Source: Hondaea fermentalgiana
Taxonomy: Eukaryota > Sar > Bigyra > Thraustochytrida > Thraustochytriidae
Assembly: GCA_014084085.1 (NCBI GenBank)
Contig: NPFB01000038.1
Location: forward strand, 200,547-264,546
DNA: 64,000 nucleotides
Direction of reading: 5' to 3'
Part shown: piece after piece, positions 9,648 through 19,938 of the stretch
Layout of the letters: the number at the start of each line of letters is the position of its first letter
How positions within the stretch are numbered: the stretch's first letter is position 1
Translations under genes and position numbers: made by a program
Notes under the pieces: generated by a model
What the model was told of the DNA's origin: nothing
Seen by the model: the letters and a program-made list of their open reading frames with translations, nothing else
Database searches by the model: none

Positions 9648-10166
9648 CTCTCTCCCTTGTCGTTGCAGGAGAAAGCTCCAGCCTTCCCCCACTTGCCGAC
9701 CTCGTCACAGGGGATGCTTGATTTCCGCTTTGCACGAGCGCCGCCTTGCCATTCCATGCGCCGCCGAATCCCTTGTCTGTCCCGCATCTCAGCAATACTG
9801 ACTGCGATTGTTGTGGGTGAGTGTGTGTTTTATAGAAATCGCATCTTCGCGCAGGCTGCACCGCTTCCGACCCATCCCAGCCTTCCTTGCAAGACAAGGT
9901 GCAGCCTCTAGTCGATTGTCTACGAGTCCGGTAGGAGTGCCAGGCATAGAGGTTGTGACGGGTCGTGTGCACTGCACGCGCACAAGGACGAATCATGGTC
10001 GAGATTCACCGCAACCTTGCTTGCAGCAGCGAACGACCCGTGGGGAGGGACAGCAAAGAGAAGGAGACAAAGCAAGAAATCGATGAAGATAAAAGTTGAT
10101 GATTGTTGTGAGAGTTGGGGCTGCCTGTCAGTGCGCACGCCAAGATGCGCCAAGCAAAACCTCGGA
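9648..10166. other. spacer between the EGF/7TM array and MCM7
   Basis: 519 bp containing the paralogue 3 upstream region (a GTAGGAGTGCC element near 9931, also seen upstream of the epimerase) and the MCM7 3' flank. No gene is recognised. Confidence 0.45.
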
Positions 10167-12608
10167 CTAGTTGGTCTCCTGGGCGTTGACAATCGTGATG
10201 CGATTGCGGTCCGCAGAAACATGGAAGACGTTACAGGCTTCGTACTCGCGAAGGCAGGCGTCGAGATGCTCCGATGTGAATCCCTTGGCAAGCACATAAG
10301 GTTCGATGTCGCCGTAGCGGACCGTGGTGGCGCGATGCGCGCGTGCATAGTCGGCAATGCCACGCATAATGGCACCCAGAAGGTCCCCGTTGGCCTGACC
10401 GTTGCCTGCACCCGCGGCAGCGGCGCCGTCATCCTCTTCGAGAGAGATCTTGGAAGCACGCACGAGGCGAATAGCCTCCTGCACGTCGTTCTGGCTGACA
10501 ACCTGTGAGAAACGCAGACGAGCGAGAGCTTGCGCCATGCGCAGAATACTGAGCAGCTGGCGTGCCGTGAGCATGGTCTGCGAGTCGGCTTCGCGCGCAT
10601 CCTGGGCATCCTGCTGACGCATGCTCACGTACTCCTCGACGATGACGTTGGCAAGCTCCTCGGGGACGTGCGGAACGACCTTGCGCGCTTGGGAAATGTA
10701 AGCACGGAGCAAGGCCGGGCGCACCGGCTCAAAGTCGAGCTCCGGGTGCCGCTTGTGACGGTGAACATGCGTAATGTGTGCCGCAAGCGCGCTGTCCTGC
10801 ACCATGTCTGGAATATCGAGAAGCAAAAAGAGCAGATCGAAGCGGGAGAGCAACGCTGCAGGCAGATTGATATTCTCCGCAGGCGCGTAGCGTTTGTTGT
10901 AGCGACCATAGAGTGGATTGGCGGCCGCGAGAATAGAAGTCCGGGCATTAAGCGTGGTGGTGATGCCGGCCTTGGCAATCGAGACAGTCTGCTGTTCCAT
11001 GACCTCGTGAATAGCAGTGCGATCAGAGTCGTCCATCTTATCAAACTCATCAATACAGCAAATGCCCATGTCAGCGAGAACAAGAGCGCCGCCTTCGAGG
11101 GCAACATCGCCAGTAGTCTTGTCCCGGGTCACGGCAGCCGTGAGACCGACGCCACTTGAGCCCTTGCCCGTGGTGTAAACGCCGCGGGGCGCGATGGACG
11201 CAATGTGCTTGAGCAGCTGCGATTTGGCCACACCAGGATCACCAACGAGGCAGACGTTGATGTCGCCACGAATGCTCATGCCGTCATTCATGCGCCGCGT
11301 CACGCCGCTCACGAGCTGTAGGAGGAGAGCCTTTTTCACGTCTTCGTGGCCGAAGATTTCCGGTGCAATGGAGCGCGCCAGCTTGTCGTATACATTTTCA
11401 TCGTCGGCGAGCTCGTCCACCTCGTCCTCCATTTCGGGGCTCAGTTCGTCGCCAAGCTGTGCGTACGTCTTTTTGTGCCGTACAATTTGCATGCAGTCTA
11501 GATAGGTGTTCATGATGAGGCCGGCCCTCATTTGGCGAAAGGCGCTGAGCTTTTCAGGCAAAAACACACCGACCACCTCGACACAGTCTCCAGGGCTGCA
11601 CTGCCGCGTGCAGCTTCCCTTGGCATGCACGGTCATGGACCTGGGAATGTGGCCAATGGGAACCTGATCAGGAGCCTCTTGAATTTTAATTTCCTGAAAC
11701 TTGACAAACTTGCTTCCACGCGTTTGGAGATGAAGCTGGCCCTTTTTCGACCCACGTGTCTCTTTGCAGACGGGAACCTCGCACTCAAGCTTGGGCATGA
11801 ATTCCGTACCAAGGACCTCCTGGTAGGTCTCAAAGCCGCACTCGTCGCACTGATATGTGGCCACTTGAACGACCGGCTTGACGTCAGAGACGCGCACCAC
11901 GATGCCGCGGATGCGAACGAGGCCGCCAATCTCCGAAGCCAGCACCTTGCGCAACGAGCCGGCTTCCATCTTGCGTGGGGGCACAATCACTACTTCGTAC
12001 CTGCGCAAGAGGGATGCAGGAAGTCTAGCTCGGGGATCAACATCAGCGCCGTCGCCGCCGTCCATATCGTCGTCGTCCTCGTCTTGCGCCGCGTTTCCAA
12101 GAGGAATCATTTGTTGCTGCGCGTTATTGCCGCCGCCGTTGTTATTTCGCTGGTTTCGCTGCTCCTGCTCGACGCGGTGCATGCGTAAGACTTCGTTAAT
12201 GTAGTTTTCTTGAACGTCTTCGGCTGCAGCACGAAGAGCATCAGGGTCGGTGGGTTCGGGCATGAGCTTGTCGGCCTGCTTGGAGAAGATGTCAACGTAT
12301 CGCAAGGTGTTACGCATAATGCGGTCGACAAGGGCATCTTGGGCCGGGTTGGCTCCGACCATGTCGTCAAGGCGCACCTCGAGCACGTTGCGTTTCCGGT
12401 TGGCGATTTCGCTCAGCATGTCTTGGTACTTGTAAACAAATTGGTGGGGCGATGGCTCAAGTTTGAACTCTTGCAAAAACTTGGCAACGAGGTTTTCATC
12501 TGAGCGATAGTTGATGCGCCCCGCGTCCACTGCGCCATCTTGCTCGCCTGCGCGCTCGCCGTCACCGGGCCCCTGCGACCCGGCAGTCGCGCTGCCCATC
12601 ATCATCAT
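10167..12608 (-). CDS. MCM7: MCM7, subunit of the replicative MCM2-7 helicase
   Basis: 813 residues. Nuclear DNA-replication licensing helicase subunit. The zinc-binding region starts at CDECGFETYQ (about 253) and continues into the MCM7-typical LQTRGSKFVKFQEIKIQE and DQVPIGHIPRS. The AAA+ core shows Walker A GDPGVAKS (about 455-462), Walker B ICCIDEFDKM and the SRFDLLFLLLDIP arginine-finger region (about 585-600). The tail has the winged-helix region. The sequence fits MCM7 rather than MCM2-6 in the zinc-finger segment and in the HITHVHRHKRHPE stretch. An Asn/Gln/Gly-rich and acidic insert sits near residues 150-200. Four consecutive ATGs at 12608, 12605, 12602 and 12599 make the exact start ambiguous by up to three residues. 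It is transcribed divergently from the ABC-GNAT gene. Confidence 0.96.
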   Translation of the reverse strand: MMMMGSATAGSQGPGDGERAGEQDGAVDAGRINYRSDENLVAKFLQEFKLEPSPHQFVYKYQDMLSEIANRKRNVLEVRLDDMVGANPAQDALVDRIMRNTLRYVDIFSKQADKLMPEPTDPDALRAAAEDVQENYINEVLRMHRVEQEQRNQRNNNGGGNNAQQQMIPLGNAAQDEDDDDMDGGDGADVDPRARLPASLLRRYEVVIVPPRKMEAGSLRKVLASEIGGLVRIRGIVVRVSDVKPVVQVATYQCDECGFETYQEVLGTEFMPKLECEVPVCKETRGSKKGQLHLQTRGSKFVKFQEIKIQEAPDQVPIGHIPRSMTVHAKGSCTRQCSPGDCVEVVGVFLPEKLSAFRQMRAGLIMNTYLDCMQIVRHKKTYAQLGDELSPEMEDEVDELADDENVYDKLARSIAPEIFGHEDVKKALLLQLVSGVTRRMNDGMSIRGDINVCLVGDPGVAKSQLLKHIASIAPRGVYTTGKGSSGVGLTAAVTRDKTTGDVALEGGALVLADMGICCIDEFDKMDDSDRTAIHEVMEQQTVSIAKAGITTTLNARTSILAAANPLYGRYNKRYAPAENINLPAALLSRFDLLFLLLDIPDMVQDSALAAHITHVHRHKRHPELDFEPVRPALLRAYISQARKVVPHVPEELANVIVEEYVSMRQQDAQDAREADSQTMLTARQLLSILRMAQALARLRFSQVVSQNDVQEAIRLVRASKISLEEDDGAAAAGAGNGQANGDLLGAIMRGIADYARAHRATTVRYGDIEPYVLAKGFTSEHLDACLREYEACNVFHVSADRNRITIVNAQETN

Positions 12609-13787
12609 GTTGCCTGCGCGCGACCACGTTCGCAACGCGACACGACCACGGGACGTGTGACGCAAGAAGGAATAGGGATCGAGGCGAGCGGACGGCCGGC
12701 TGACCAGGCGCAGGCCGACGCGGGCGACGGGCCTGGCCGCGCGCGCGAGAAGGGTCGAGAGATGCGAGCCTCGCGTCCAAAGGTGCTCTGCGAGCGACTT
12801 AACTGCCGCAATTTTTTTCCATCATCTGCTTTTTTCCATGACCTGAGCTATTTAGGTATCTCAAGGTACCCCGAAATTTCTCATTCTTTTTTGGTGGGGC
12901 GAAACGTACAGGAAAAGCCCAGCCGGGAGAATTATTGTCCAATAACATGGTTTCTGCAATCGCTTGCACGGATTTATGCGAGCACGCACCAAAACTCCCT
13001 CCCCCGTCCAAAAGATAAACCAAACCACCTTTTCAACTTGAAAGGAGGCAGCTTCACAAAAGGCAGCAGCTTTACAAAAGACAACAGCTTTACAAAAGGC
13101 AGCAGCTTTACAAAAGGTAGCAGCTTGAAAGGAATAGCATTTCGGGCCTCAGGGCGTTTCAGAATCCGAAAATTGATTATTCGCTGCCAAAGGCTTCGTT
13201 TTCTCAAATGACAAACTTCATTTTCACTAGCTCGTTATTCTCGTTTCAATGCTAGGTACTTTCAGCCGCGTCGCAAGTGCTCATGTAGTAAATTCACCTC
13301 GCGCCAATTCATGACTACGGTGAGAATCCCAATCATAAATTGTCCACGTGCTACAGCTACTTTTGAGAGCGAGTCGCGCGCGATCGTATTGTGCAGAAAG
13401 AAACGTTCCTCGCTAGGAAAAGGAAGGGGGGAAAGTTACCCATTTGGACTCTCGCCAACTTTATGTCCTTTGTGAGGTTTCGTGCCGCGTTGATGCTTCA
13501 ATCTGTTGCAGACGGCATGCGTTGGTTGGTGGGACGGTCATGAATTTGACATTTGTTCCGAGGTTTACTACATTTCGGGGTCTTCGAAGACGAGTGGTGT
13601 GGCGAGCATTGGTCCAATCTTCGCGCGACGCACCGGCAGCGTCGCGAACGACTTGCAGGTGCGCGAGAAGAAGAGGGCTTGACTCGGGCTGCCTTGCCTG
13701 GTCGCGGCGCGCTGACGCGTTCGTGCGTGGCCGTTCGCTACTGACACAGACACACCGGCGTCAGGCAACTAATTCCTGGTTCTGGTC
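12609..13787. other. divergent spacer between MCM7 and the SAP-ABC-GNAT gene
   Basis: 1.18 kb shared upstream region. The MCM7-proximal 200 bp is GC-rich and the middle is AT-rich; the middle includes the 18-bp tandem repeat at 13047-13133. I find no supported gene. The plus-strand open frame through the repeat owes its length to the repeat period being a multiple of three. Confidence 0.5.
13047..13133. repeat. 18-bp tandem repeat (ggcagcagctttacaaaa)
   Basis: Units at 13047-13061 (partial, 15 bp), 13062-13079, 13080-13097, 13098-13115 and a decayed one at 13116-13133. It lies in the divergent spacer of MCM7. It could be a minisatellite or a cluster of binding sites. Confidence 0.75.
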
Positions 13788-16217
13788 ATGGCGCAAAACA
13801 TGGACGAGTCCGTGCGGACTGTCGCGCTGGCGGCGCTGACGAAGAAGGAGCTCCGGAGCGTGTTGACGGAGCTCGGAATGTCGGCAGCAGGCTCAAAGAC
13901 AGACCTGGCATCACGAATGACGGAAGCTCTTCCGTCTGGCGCAAATGTGCGTCTCCGTGGCTTGGAGCTTGTGGCAATTGAAAATGCCGAGGGGAATGAG
14001 ATTCCGCTTGAGGATCTGCGTCAGCCGGTCCGTGTGGAGCTGGAGCCGCCTCCCCCTGTACGCGACCCGGCTGAGTGTTTTCCTGGAGCGAAAATCGTCC
14101 GCGGCGAGCACCATGGACGCGTAGAAGGCTTTCAACAAGTGCAAGCTGTACCCCGCGGCAGCGCCTTGACGGCATCAAGAAAGCGGCCACGCAAGCCCGA
14201 CGCAAGTACAGATCTCAGCACTGCGCTAGCCGGAAGAAAAGGGGGATGCGTCGTGGCGATCGTGGGCGACACAGGGGCCGGGAAGACGCGACTTCTGCTC
14301 GAAACGCCTGAAACGAGCTCTCATCTCGAGGATGAGCAGGATGTAACGTGGAATTCGGAGCAGGCGATCGTTTCTCAATTTGGCTCGGTGGAGGAGGCCT
14401 CGACGTGGCTTTTAGCCGTGGGCCTCACCTCAATTCCATCGTGGTGCAAGCCGCATCATATTCTGTCGACAGGGGAGCGATATCGCGCTGTCATGGCGCG
14501 TATGCTACAAAAGGCGTCGAGTCCCAGCGGGAAGGGCATCCTGGTCCTCGATAATTTCACGAATCAGCTTGATCGCAATACTGCACGTGCCTGCAGCGCA
14601 GCATTGAGCAAACTGGTACGAAAGCTTGGAATTGTATGCGTGGTGTCGACGGCTCTCATGGACACGGTCGAGTGGCTCATGCCCGAAGAGATATTTAGCT
14701 GCGTGGGCTGCAATGCGGGCCCAAAACGATGCATCACGTCGAGATCGGGCGACTTTGTTAGCCCCAAGGTTCGCATATGCATTAGTGATCGTTTTGTGAT
14801 CAAATCATTGCGAGCAGGAGAACCCGTGCCAGAGGACAGCCTCGCGGATGCCGACCTACCCTCCCGCCAAGCGGAGCGCCTTAAGTCCGAGTTTCAGTAT
14901 GACGCTGACGATAACTTTGCAGGTACGCGCACCGGCGAGGGCGGCGCAGTGCTCGTGACCAAGGTTTCCACGGACGATGCAACGCTGTCGTGTGATCGCC
15001 TCTTTGACAGTGCCTTTGACGGTCAGTGCATGATGCACGTTCCTGCGCGTGAGACTGTGGCCCCACTGCAAGCGTTTTCCTTGGGGGTGATTACGGGCAT
15101 GTCCGGATCAGCCAAGAGCGTGTTGCTGAGGCACCATTTTGGACCTCCAACGCGTGTATCGTGGGCAGAAACGCACAGCGTTGCTGCGCATTTTGCTTCG
15201 GCGCACGAGGCAACAAGATGCCTTGGACTTGTTTTTTTGGACGCTGACAAGCACGGCTCACAGAAATATTCCGAGCTTTCTACTGGCGAGCAAGAGCTCG
15301 CAAACTTGGCGCGCGTGTTGGACCTCCGCAACGTTTATTTGGATGAGTTCACGAGCGCCCTGGACCGAAAGCTAGCAGTTCGTGTGGCGCGCGCTGTGGC
15401 CGACCATCTAAAGAGTCGAGACGATGAGTCTCTAGGCTGGGTTGTGGTGAGCTGCCATGCCGACGTACTCGGCCCGCTGTCCTCAGCAGCGCAGTGGATG
15501 TATGACACCTGGCGTGGTCGCATCGAACCTTCTGATGCAGCGACGAACGATGGGTCGTTTTGTGATGAAAAACAAGATCAGCTCGCGAAACTCGATGCAC
15601 GTGGCGTCGTTGAGGTATCTAAAGACGGGTCCTGTGGCATCTTGCGACGCCCTAGCCTGGGCTTGCGTCTCAGCCGCTGTGAGGCGTGGCTGTGGGCCCT
15701 TTTTCGCGATCATCACTACAAGACCAAGAGCCTGTCGCGTAAATCGAGGTGCTTTGTGCTCTATGAGGCAGAAACGGGTAGCCTTGTCGGTTTCGTGGCG
15801 GCCATTCAGCAGGTGGGGACTCCTCATCAAGATTTTGAAGCAGGCAGCGAAAGTTACACGGCCACATGGCGTGCCCATCGCACGGTTGTACTGCCTGCAT
15901 GGCAGGGACTTGGGATCGGATCTCGTCTGAGTGATGCGTGTGCCGAGGTGCATCGACGACTCGCTTGCATGTACATGGCACAGACTGTGCATCCGCGCTT
16001 TGGCGAGTACCGCGATCGGAGCGTGCTTTGGGAAGCTGCCAAGTGGAACCATTCCACCCGTGCTTTCAAGATTGAGACTTGGAAACAGCGTCTTGAGAAC
16101 AAGCGCATCAAGTTACGTATACCTCGCTACGTTTATGCCCATGTGTACAAGGGCCCGGGCGACGATGAAAAGGAAGCCGTGACTCTCGCAGCGGAGCGCG
16201 TTGCTTTCGTGCCTTGA
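13788..16217 (+). CDS. SAP-like domain / two ABC-type ATPase domains / GNAT acetyltransferase fusion protein (COG2401-like)
   Basis: 809 residues with no membrane segments. Residues about 18-48 resemble a SAP DNA-binding motif (KKELRSVLTELGM...GSKTDLASRM). The first ATPase domain has Walker A GDTGAGKT at 160-167, signature LSTGE 226-230 and Walker B ILVLD 251-255; the usual catalytic Glu is replaced by Asn256. The second has Walker A GMSGSAKS 437-444, signature LSTGEQ 497-502, Walker B VYLDE with Glu520, D-loop SALD 523-526 and switch His557. Residues about 605-790 look like a GNAT domain with acetyl-CoA motif QGLGIG at 706-711. The architecture resembles COG2401, ABC-type ATPase fused to a predicted acetyltransferase (MK0520 type), known mainly from prokaryotes. 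One degenerate and one intact ATPase site is common in ABC dimers. A Cys cluster (C305, C308, C315) might bind zinc. The substrate is unknown; a DNA or chromatin role is inferred from the SAP motif. Confidence 0.8.
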   Translation: MAQNMDESVRTVALAALTKKELRSVLTELGMSAAGSKTDLASRMTEALPSGANVRLRGLELVAIENAEGNEIPLEDLRQPVRVELEPPPPVRDPAECFPGAKIVRGEHHGRVEGFQQVQAVPRGSALTASRKRPRKPDASTDLSTALAGRKGGCVVAIVGDTGAGKTRLLLETPETSSHLEDEQDVTWNSEQAIVSQFGSVEEASTWLLAVGLTSIPSWCKPHHILSTGERYRAVMARMLQKASSPSGKGILVLDNFTNQLDRNTARACSAALSKLVRKLGIVCVVSTALMDTVEWLMPEEIFSCVGCNAGPKRCITSRSGDFVSPKVRICISDRFVIKSLRAGEPVPEDSLADADLPSRQAERLKSEFQYDADDNFAGTRTGEGGAVLVTKVSTDDATLSCDRLFDSAFDGQCMMHVPARETVAPLQAFSLGVITGMSGSAKSVLLRHHFGPPTRVSWAETHSVAAHFASAHEATRCLGLVFLDADKHGSQKYSELSTGEQELANLARVLDLRNVYLDEFTSALDRKLAVRVARAVADHLKSRDDESLGWVVVSCHADVLGPLSSAAQWMYDTWRGRIEPSDAATNDGSFCDEKQDQLAKLDARGVVEVSKDGSCGILRRPSLGLRLSRCEAWLWALFRDHHYKTKSLSRKSRCFVLYEAETGSLVGFVAAIQQVGTPHQDFEAGSESYTATWRAHRTVVLPAWQGLGIGSRLSDACAEVHRRLACMYMAQTVHPRFGEYRDRSVLWEAAKWNHSTRAFKIETWKQRLENKRIKLRIPRYVYAHVYKGPGDDEKEAVTLAAERVAFVP

Positions 16218-16508
16218 TAGAGATTGGCAAGAGCTCAATTCCAGTTCGTTTGGTGTTATTTTCTTTCTTTTTTTGACGAGCTCATGTTGCAAGTGGGAGT
16301 GGAAAAGAAGGACGGCCTCTCATCACACCTCCAAGAAGGGAGAGAAAGAGAGGGTAGAGGACGTGGGCGGGAAGACCTTTTCCTCTCCCATCCACGATGT
16401 ACGACTGACCGATACACGAGTAGATAGCAGAAAGCAGTTGAAAGTTGGTAAAAGAACTAAGCTATACTATGTATGTTGTAAGTAAGTATGTATGTATGTA
16501 TAAATTGA

Positions 16509-17765
16509 TTACGCCTTGAGCGAAGGAGCGGCCTTGGGCGTCTCGACGTGGGAAATTGGGTCAGAATCTTCCTTCCACTCGCCATCACGGGACGCGACAT
16601 CATCCTTGGACTCCTCACTATCGTCAACTTCAGCCAAGACGCCGTCGTCATCACGCTCCTTGCGAGACTTTTTGGACTCTTCGTACTGGCGAAACCATGC
16701 GACAGTCTTGGTAAGACCTTCCTCCAGCTGGACCTTGGGCTTATAGCCAAGAAGCTCAGCCGCCTTTGTGGTATCGGCGCACGTGTAAGGGACATCGCCA
16801 GGTTGATCGGGCAGGATCTCAATCTTGGCCTTGCGGCCGCAAAGGCGCTCAATGGTGGAAATAAACTCCTTGAGCTTGCAGGTATTGCCCTTGCCAAGAT
16901 TGACGACCTCACAGCCGAGAGGCTTGTCAATAGCGAGAACGACACCGTTGACAATGTCGGAGATGTAGGTGTAGTCGCGAGCCGAGGAGCCATCGCCGTA
17001 CTGCTGCAGGGTGATGCCATTGAAGATGCGGTTCATGAACTTGTAGGGCGCCATGTCGGGGCGGCCTCGGGGACCGTAGACGGTAAAGAAGCGGAGACCG
17101 GTGGACTGGAGACCATAGAGGGAATGGTACGTGGCGGCAAAGAGCTCGCAGCTCTTCTTTGTGGCAGCGTACTGGGAGACCTGGTTATCCACGCGATCGG
17201 ACTCGGCAAAGACCTGCTTCTTGGAGCCACCGTAGACGCTCGAGGACGAGGCGTAGACAAAATTTTGGACGCCGTGCTCGGCGGCAATGGACATGAGCGA
17301 GACCGTGCCGACGATGTTGCTGTGGATGTAGATGAAGGGATCCTCAATGCTCGGACGCACGCCAGCGCGCGCGGCGAGATGGCAGACGTGTGTAACATTG
17401 TGCTCGTCAAAGAGAGACTTGACGAGTTCGCGTTCGCAAATGTCGGCCTCCGCGAAGACAAAGAGATCTTCGTGGGACGTTTCGCCGCTGGTGTCACGGG
17501 CGGCAACTTCGGCAGCCTTGCGGCGGAGGAGCTCGATGTTGGCGCGCTTGATGGCGACATCATAGTAATCGTTCATCTCGTCGATGCCGACGACCTTGTC
17601 ACCGCGTTCGAGCAGAACTTCGGCCGTGTGGCTTCCGATGAAGCCGCCCACGCCGGTCAGGAAGACGACCTTGCCACTGGTGCCAGAGCTGGCTGAATCC
17701 GACGAAGACGACCATTGGGAGGCCAGGTCATCGGAGTGGCTGCGCACGCTTTCCTCGTCGCTCAT
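16509..17765 (-). CDS. UDP-glucuronate 4-epimerase-like nucleotide-sugar epimerase (extended SDR)
   Basis: 418 residues. An NAD(P)-dependent nucleotide-sugar epimerase that probably interconverts UDP-glucuronate and UDP-galacturonate for wall, scale or extracellular polysaccharide synthesis. The Rossmann motif GVGGFIG is at 38-44. The catalytic YxxxK pair is Tyr199/Lys203, preceded by the YASSSSVYG segment (171-179). The AARAGVRPSIEDP and LRFFTVYGPRGRPDMA stretches are typical of the GAE / CapI subgroup rather than GalE. An acidic N-terminal leader of about 30 residues and a charged Ser/Asp-rich C-terminal tail flank the domain. There is no signal peptide or transmembrane segment, unlike plant Golgi GAE enzymes, so a cytosolic location is suggested. 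Codon use is strongly GC-biased, implying good expression. Confidence 0.88.
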   Translation of the reverse strand: MSDEESVRSHSDDLASQWSSSSDSASSGTSGKVVFLTGVGGFIGSHTAEVLLERGDKVVGIDEMNDYYDVAIKRANIELLRRKAAEVAARDTSGETSHEDLFVFAEADICERELVKSLFDEHNVTHVCHLAARAGVRPSIEDPFIYIHSNIVGTVSLMSIAAEHGVQNFVYASSSSVYGGSKKQVFAESDRVDNQVSQYAATKKSCELFAATYHSLYGLQSTGLRFFTVYGPRGRPDMAPYKFMNRIFNGITLQQYGDGSSARDYTYISDIVNGVVLAIDKPLGCEVVNLGKGNTCKLKEFISTIERLCGRKAKIEILPDQPGDVPYTCADTTKAAELLGYKPKVQLEEGLTKTVAWFRQYEESKKSRKERDDDGVLAEVDDSEESKDDVASRDGEWKEDSDPISHVETPKAAPSLKA

Positions 17766-17956
17766 TTTTCCTCTCTGCTTGGGTCTGACACTCACCTCGC
17801 TTTTCTGGCTAGCTGGCTCCGTGGACCGGAAAGAAGCCTTGCAGTACTCGGCCGCTTGCCGCTTGCTCTTCTTCTTGTTGTGCCGGGCCTTGCGCCCGCT
17901 CGCTCGCTCTCTCGCTCGCTCTCGTGCCGAGTCAGACCGTGGTGCCCCCCTTGACG

Positions 17957-17968
17957 TAGGAGTGCCTG
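17957..17968. promoter_or_regulatory. TAGG-agtg-CCTG element upstream of the epimerase gene
   Basis: An imperfect version of the TAGG...CCTA element about 190 bp upstream of the epimerase ATG. The core gtaggagtgcc is also present near 9931 upstream of EGF/7TM paralogue 3. Function is inferred only from recurrence. Confidence 0.25.
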
Positions 17969-19900
17969 AAGCTAGTGCGCCGCGCTCCCATCGATCGACG
18001 CCTGGCCTCGGTCCAAGCTGCCCGCGACCGGCCTGTCGGCTCGGCCCGGGGCTCTCTCTCGCTGCTCTCGCCCCGCTGCTGCTGCTGCTGCTGCTGCTTC
18101 GACTCGGACCTGGACTCGCCCTCGTTCGCGAACTGCTTCTCCGGCGCCTCGAGCATCATCGCCGTCGGCATCATCATCATCATCATCCTTTCTTTCTTTC
18201 TTTCGTTCGTTTGTTCATTCCTTCTTCTTTGCTTCTTTTTCCTCCCTTTTCATCGTCATTTTTTCAATTTTTTCATTTTTTTTTCCTCATTTCGCTTCGC
18301 CGTGTCTCGTCTTCTCACGCGGCAGCGGCGCCCTCCTCCCTCCCCACTTCTTACTGCGTTTCGCCGTGCACCGTCGCCCCGCACGCTTGGCCTTCTCCGT
18401 TCCGCGCGACTCGAGACCCGCCGCGGCGAACAACCTCGCCTGCTCCCGCGCCGCCGGGGCGAGTTTCCCTCCCCCTCCCGCGCAGACCGAGTCTCTCCGC
18501 CACACAGCCAGCCAGCCAGCGAGCCAGTGAAGGATAAACTGACTGTAAAAACGGAGAGACCGAGACCGAGGGAAGCGGGAGTTAGTTTCTCCGGCCAGGT
18601 TTTCTTTTCCCCCCTTTCCCCCTGTTTTTTACGAATCCCGTAGTCGTCGTATACCGCGGACGAGAAGCTGAGCGAGGAGGGGAGAAAAAGGGAAAGCCGG
18701 GCGGAGAGCGGGCTCGGGGCCGAGGGGAGACGGCTTTTCGCAGAGGCTGTGCAGTGACGCTGCAGGCAGGCTGCCAACCTTGCTTGGCGAGCGAGAAGCG
18801 AGAGGAAGGGGAAACGAAGGCGGGTCTGGCTGCGCGACAACGACACGCCGGCGCGCAGCGAGTTCAAGATGTTTTCTGTTTTCTTGAACCAACCAGCCAG
18901 CCAGCCAAAGTGGAAAAAAAAAAAGATTAAGAAAAAAGTATCAGCGGCGGCTGCTTGGGCGAAGAAACAAACTAACGTCGGCGCCTCGAGCCGTGCGCCC
19001 GAGGCGAGCCGCAGGCGCTCCGCAGCCGCTATCATCGGCGCAGGCTGCTCCTGCCGCTGGCTGGTGGCTCGGCGCGGCGACTCCGCGAGCGAGCGACACG
19101 AGCTTCCGCGGCACGGCTTGCATTGGCCCCGGCGGCCTGTGCTGATCTGAGTTATGAGACCTCAACGTTGGCAGTGCCGGCAAGTAAGTATAAGTCTCGC
19201 ATAACTTTTTCTCCCTGTTCAGCATCCATAATACTATTCAAAAAATGCAGTGACGACACCAACCAAGTCCGCCGGCGCCGAGATTCGCTGTTCCACGTGG
19301 CCGGCGGCCGGCCGGCAAGTCCGGAATGCGCCGCGCGCAAGTGCGGAAAGCGCCGCGTGAAGTGGGCTTTTCTTGGCCGCTACCGCCGCGAAAGAAGATT
19401 GCCCGATCGATCATGACGCGGCAGTTCAGACCGGCCGCGGCGGTGGCTGTGGGACCCTTATCCCCCTACTGCGGGCCTCCACGCGCGTGGGCCCGCGTGG
19501 GGTGCGGGCCGCATCTCATACCGCAGCGCCTACCGCAGCGGCTACACAGTGGAAGACGCCCGTGCACTCTCCGCCCTCCCTCGTTCCGCCGCCTATAATA
19601 CTAACAAGGTGCCGTGGTGAGCTGCAGCTGCGGCTGCTGCTGCTGCTCGAGACCGCCGTCGCGCACGAGCTCGACGCGGCCATCTGCGACGACAGCGAGG
19701 GCGAGGAGGGAGCGACAGACGCGGTTTTGAGAGAGAGACGCGGAAGGGAACGAGGAAGGCGCAGCGGCGAAGGCGCGAACGGCTCTGCGAGGAGTTGAAG
19801 ATAAAGTCGTCGGAGGCGGTGCGAGAATCGCGAGCGCAAGGCCTCCTGCGGATTGAGCCCTCTTGAGTCCCAGCGCCACGCTCCATTTGGCGGTCGAGGC

Positions 19901-19938
19901 ATCGATCGATCGATCGATCGATCGATCGATCGATCGAT
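19901..19938. repeat. (ATCG)n microsatellite
   Basis: About nine perfect ATCG/CGAT units. Because CGAT repeats are self-complementary, the run could extrude a hairpin or cruciform. It lies in the long spacer. Confidence 0.85.

Noticed and set aside
16548..17696. 382-codon open frame antisense to the epimerase gene
   Set aside because: Codon-bias shadow of a clear enzyme gene.
17584..19035. Long frames on both strands in the repeat-rich spacer after the epimerase gene
   Set aside because: They are composed of Ser/Arg/Leu/Pro runs from simple repeats, overlap in several phases and show no domain.
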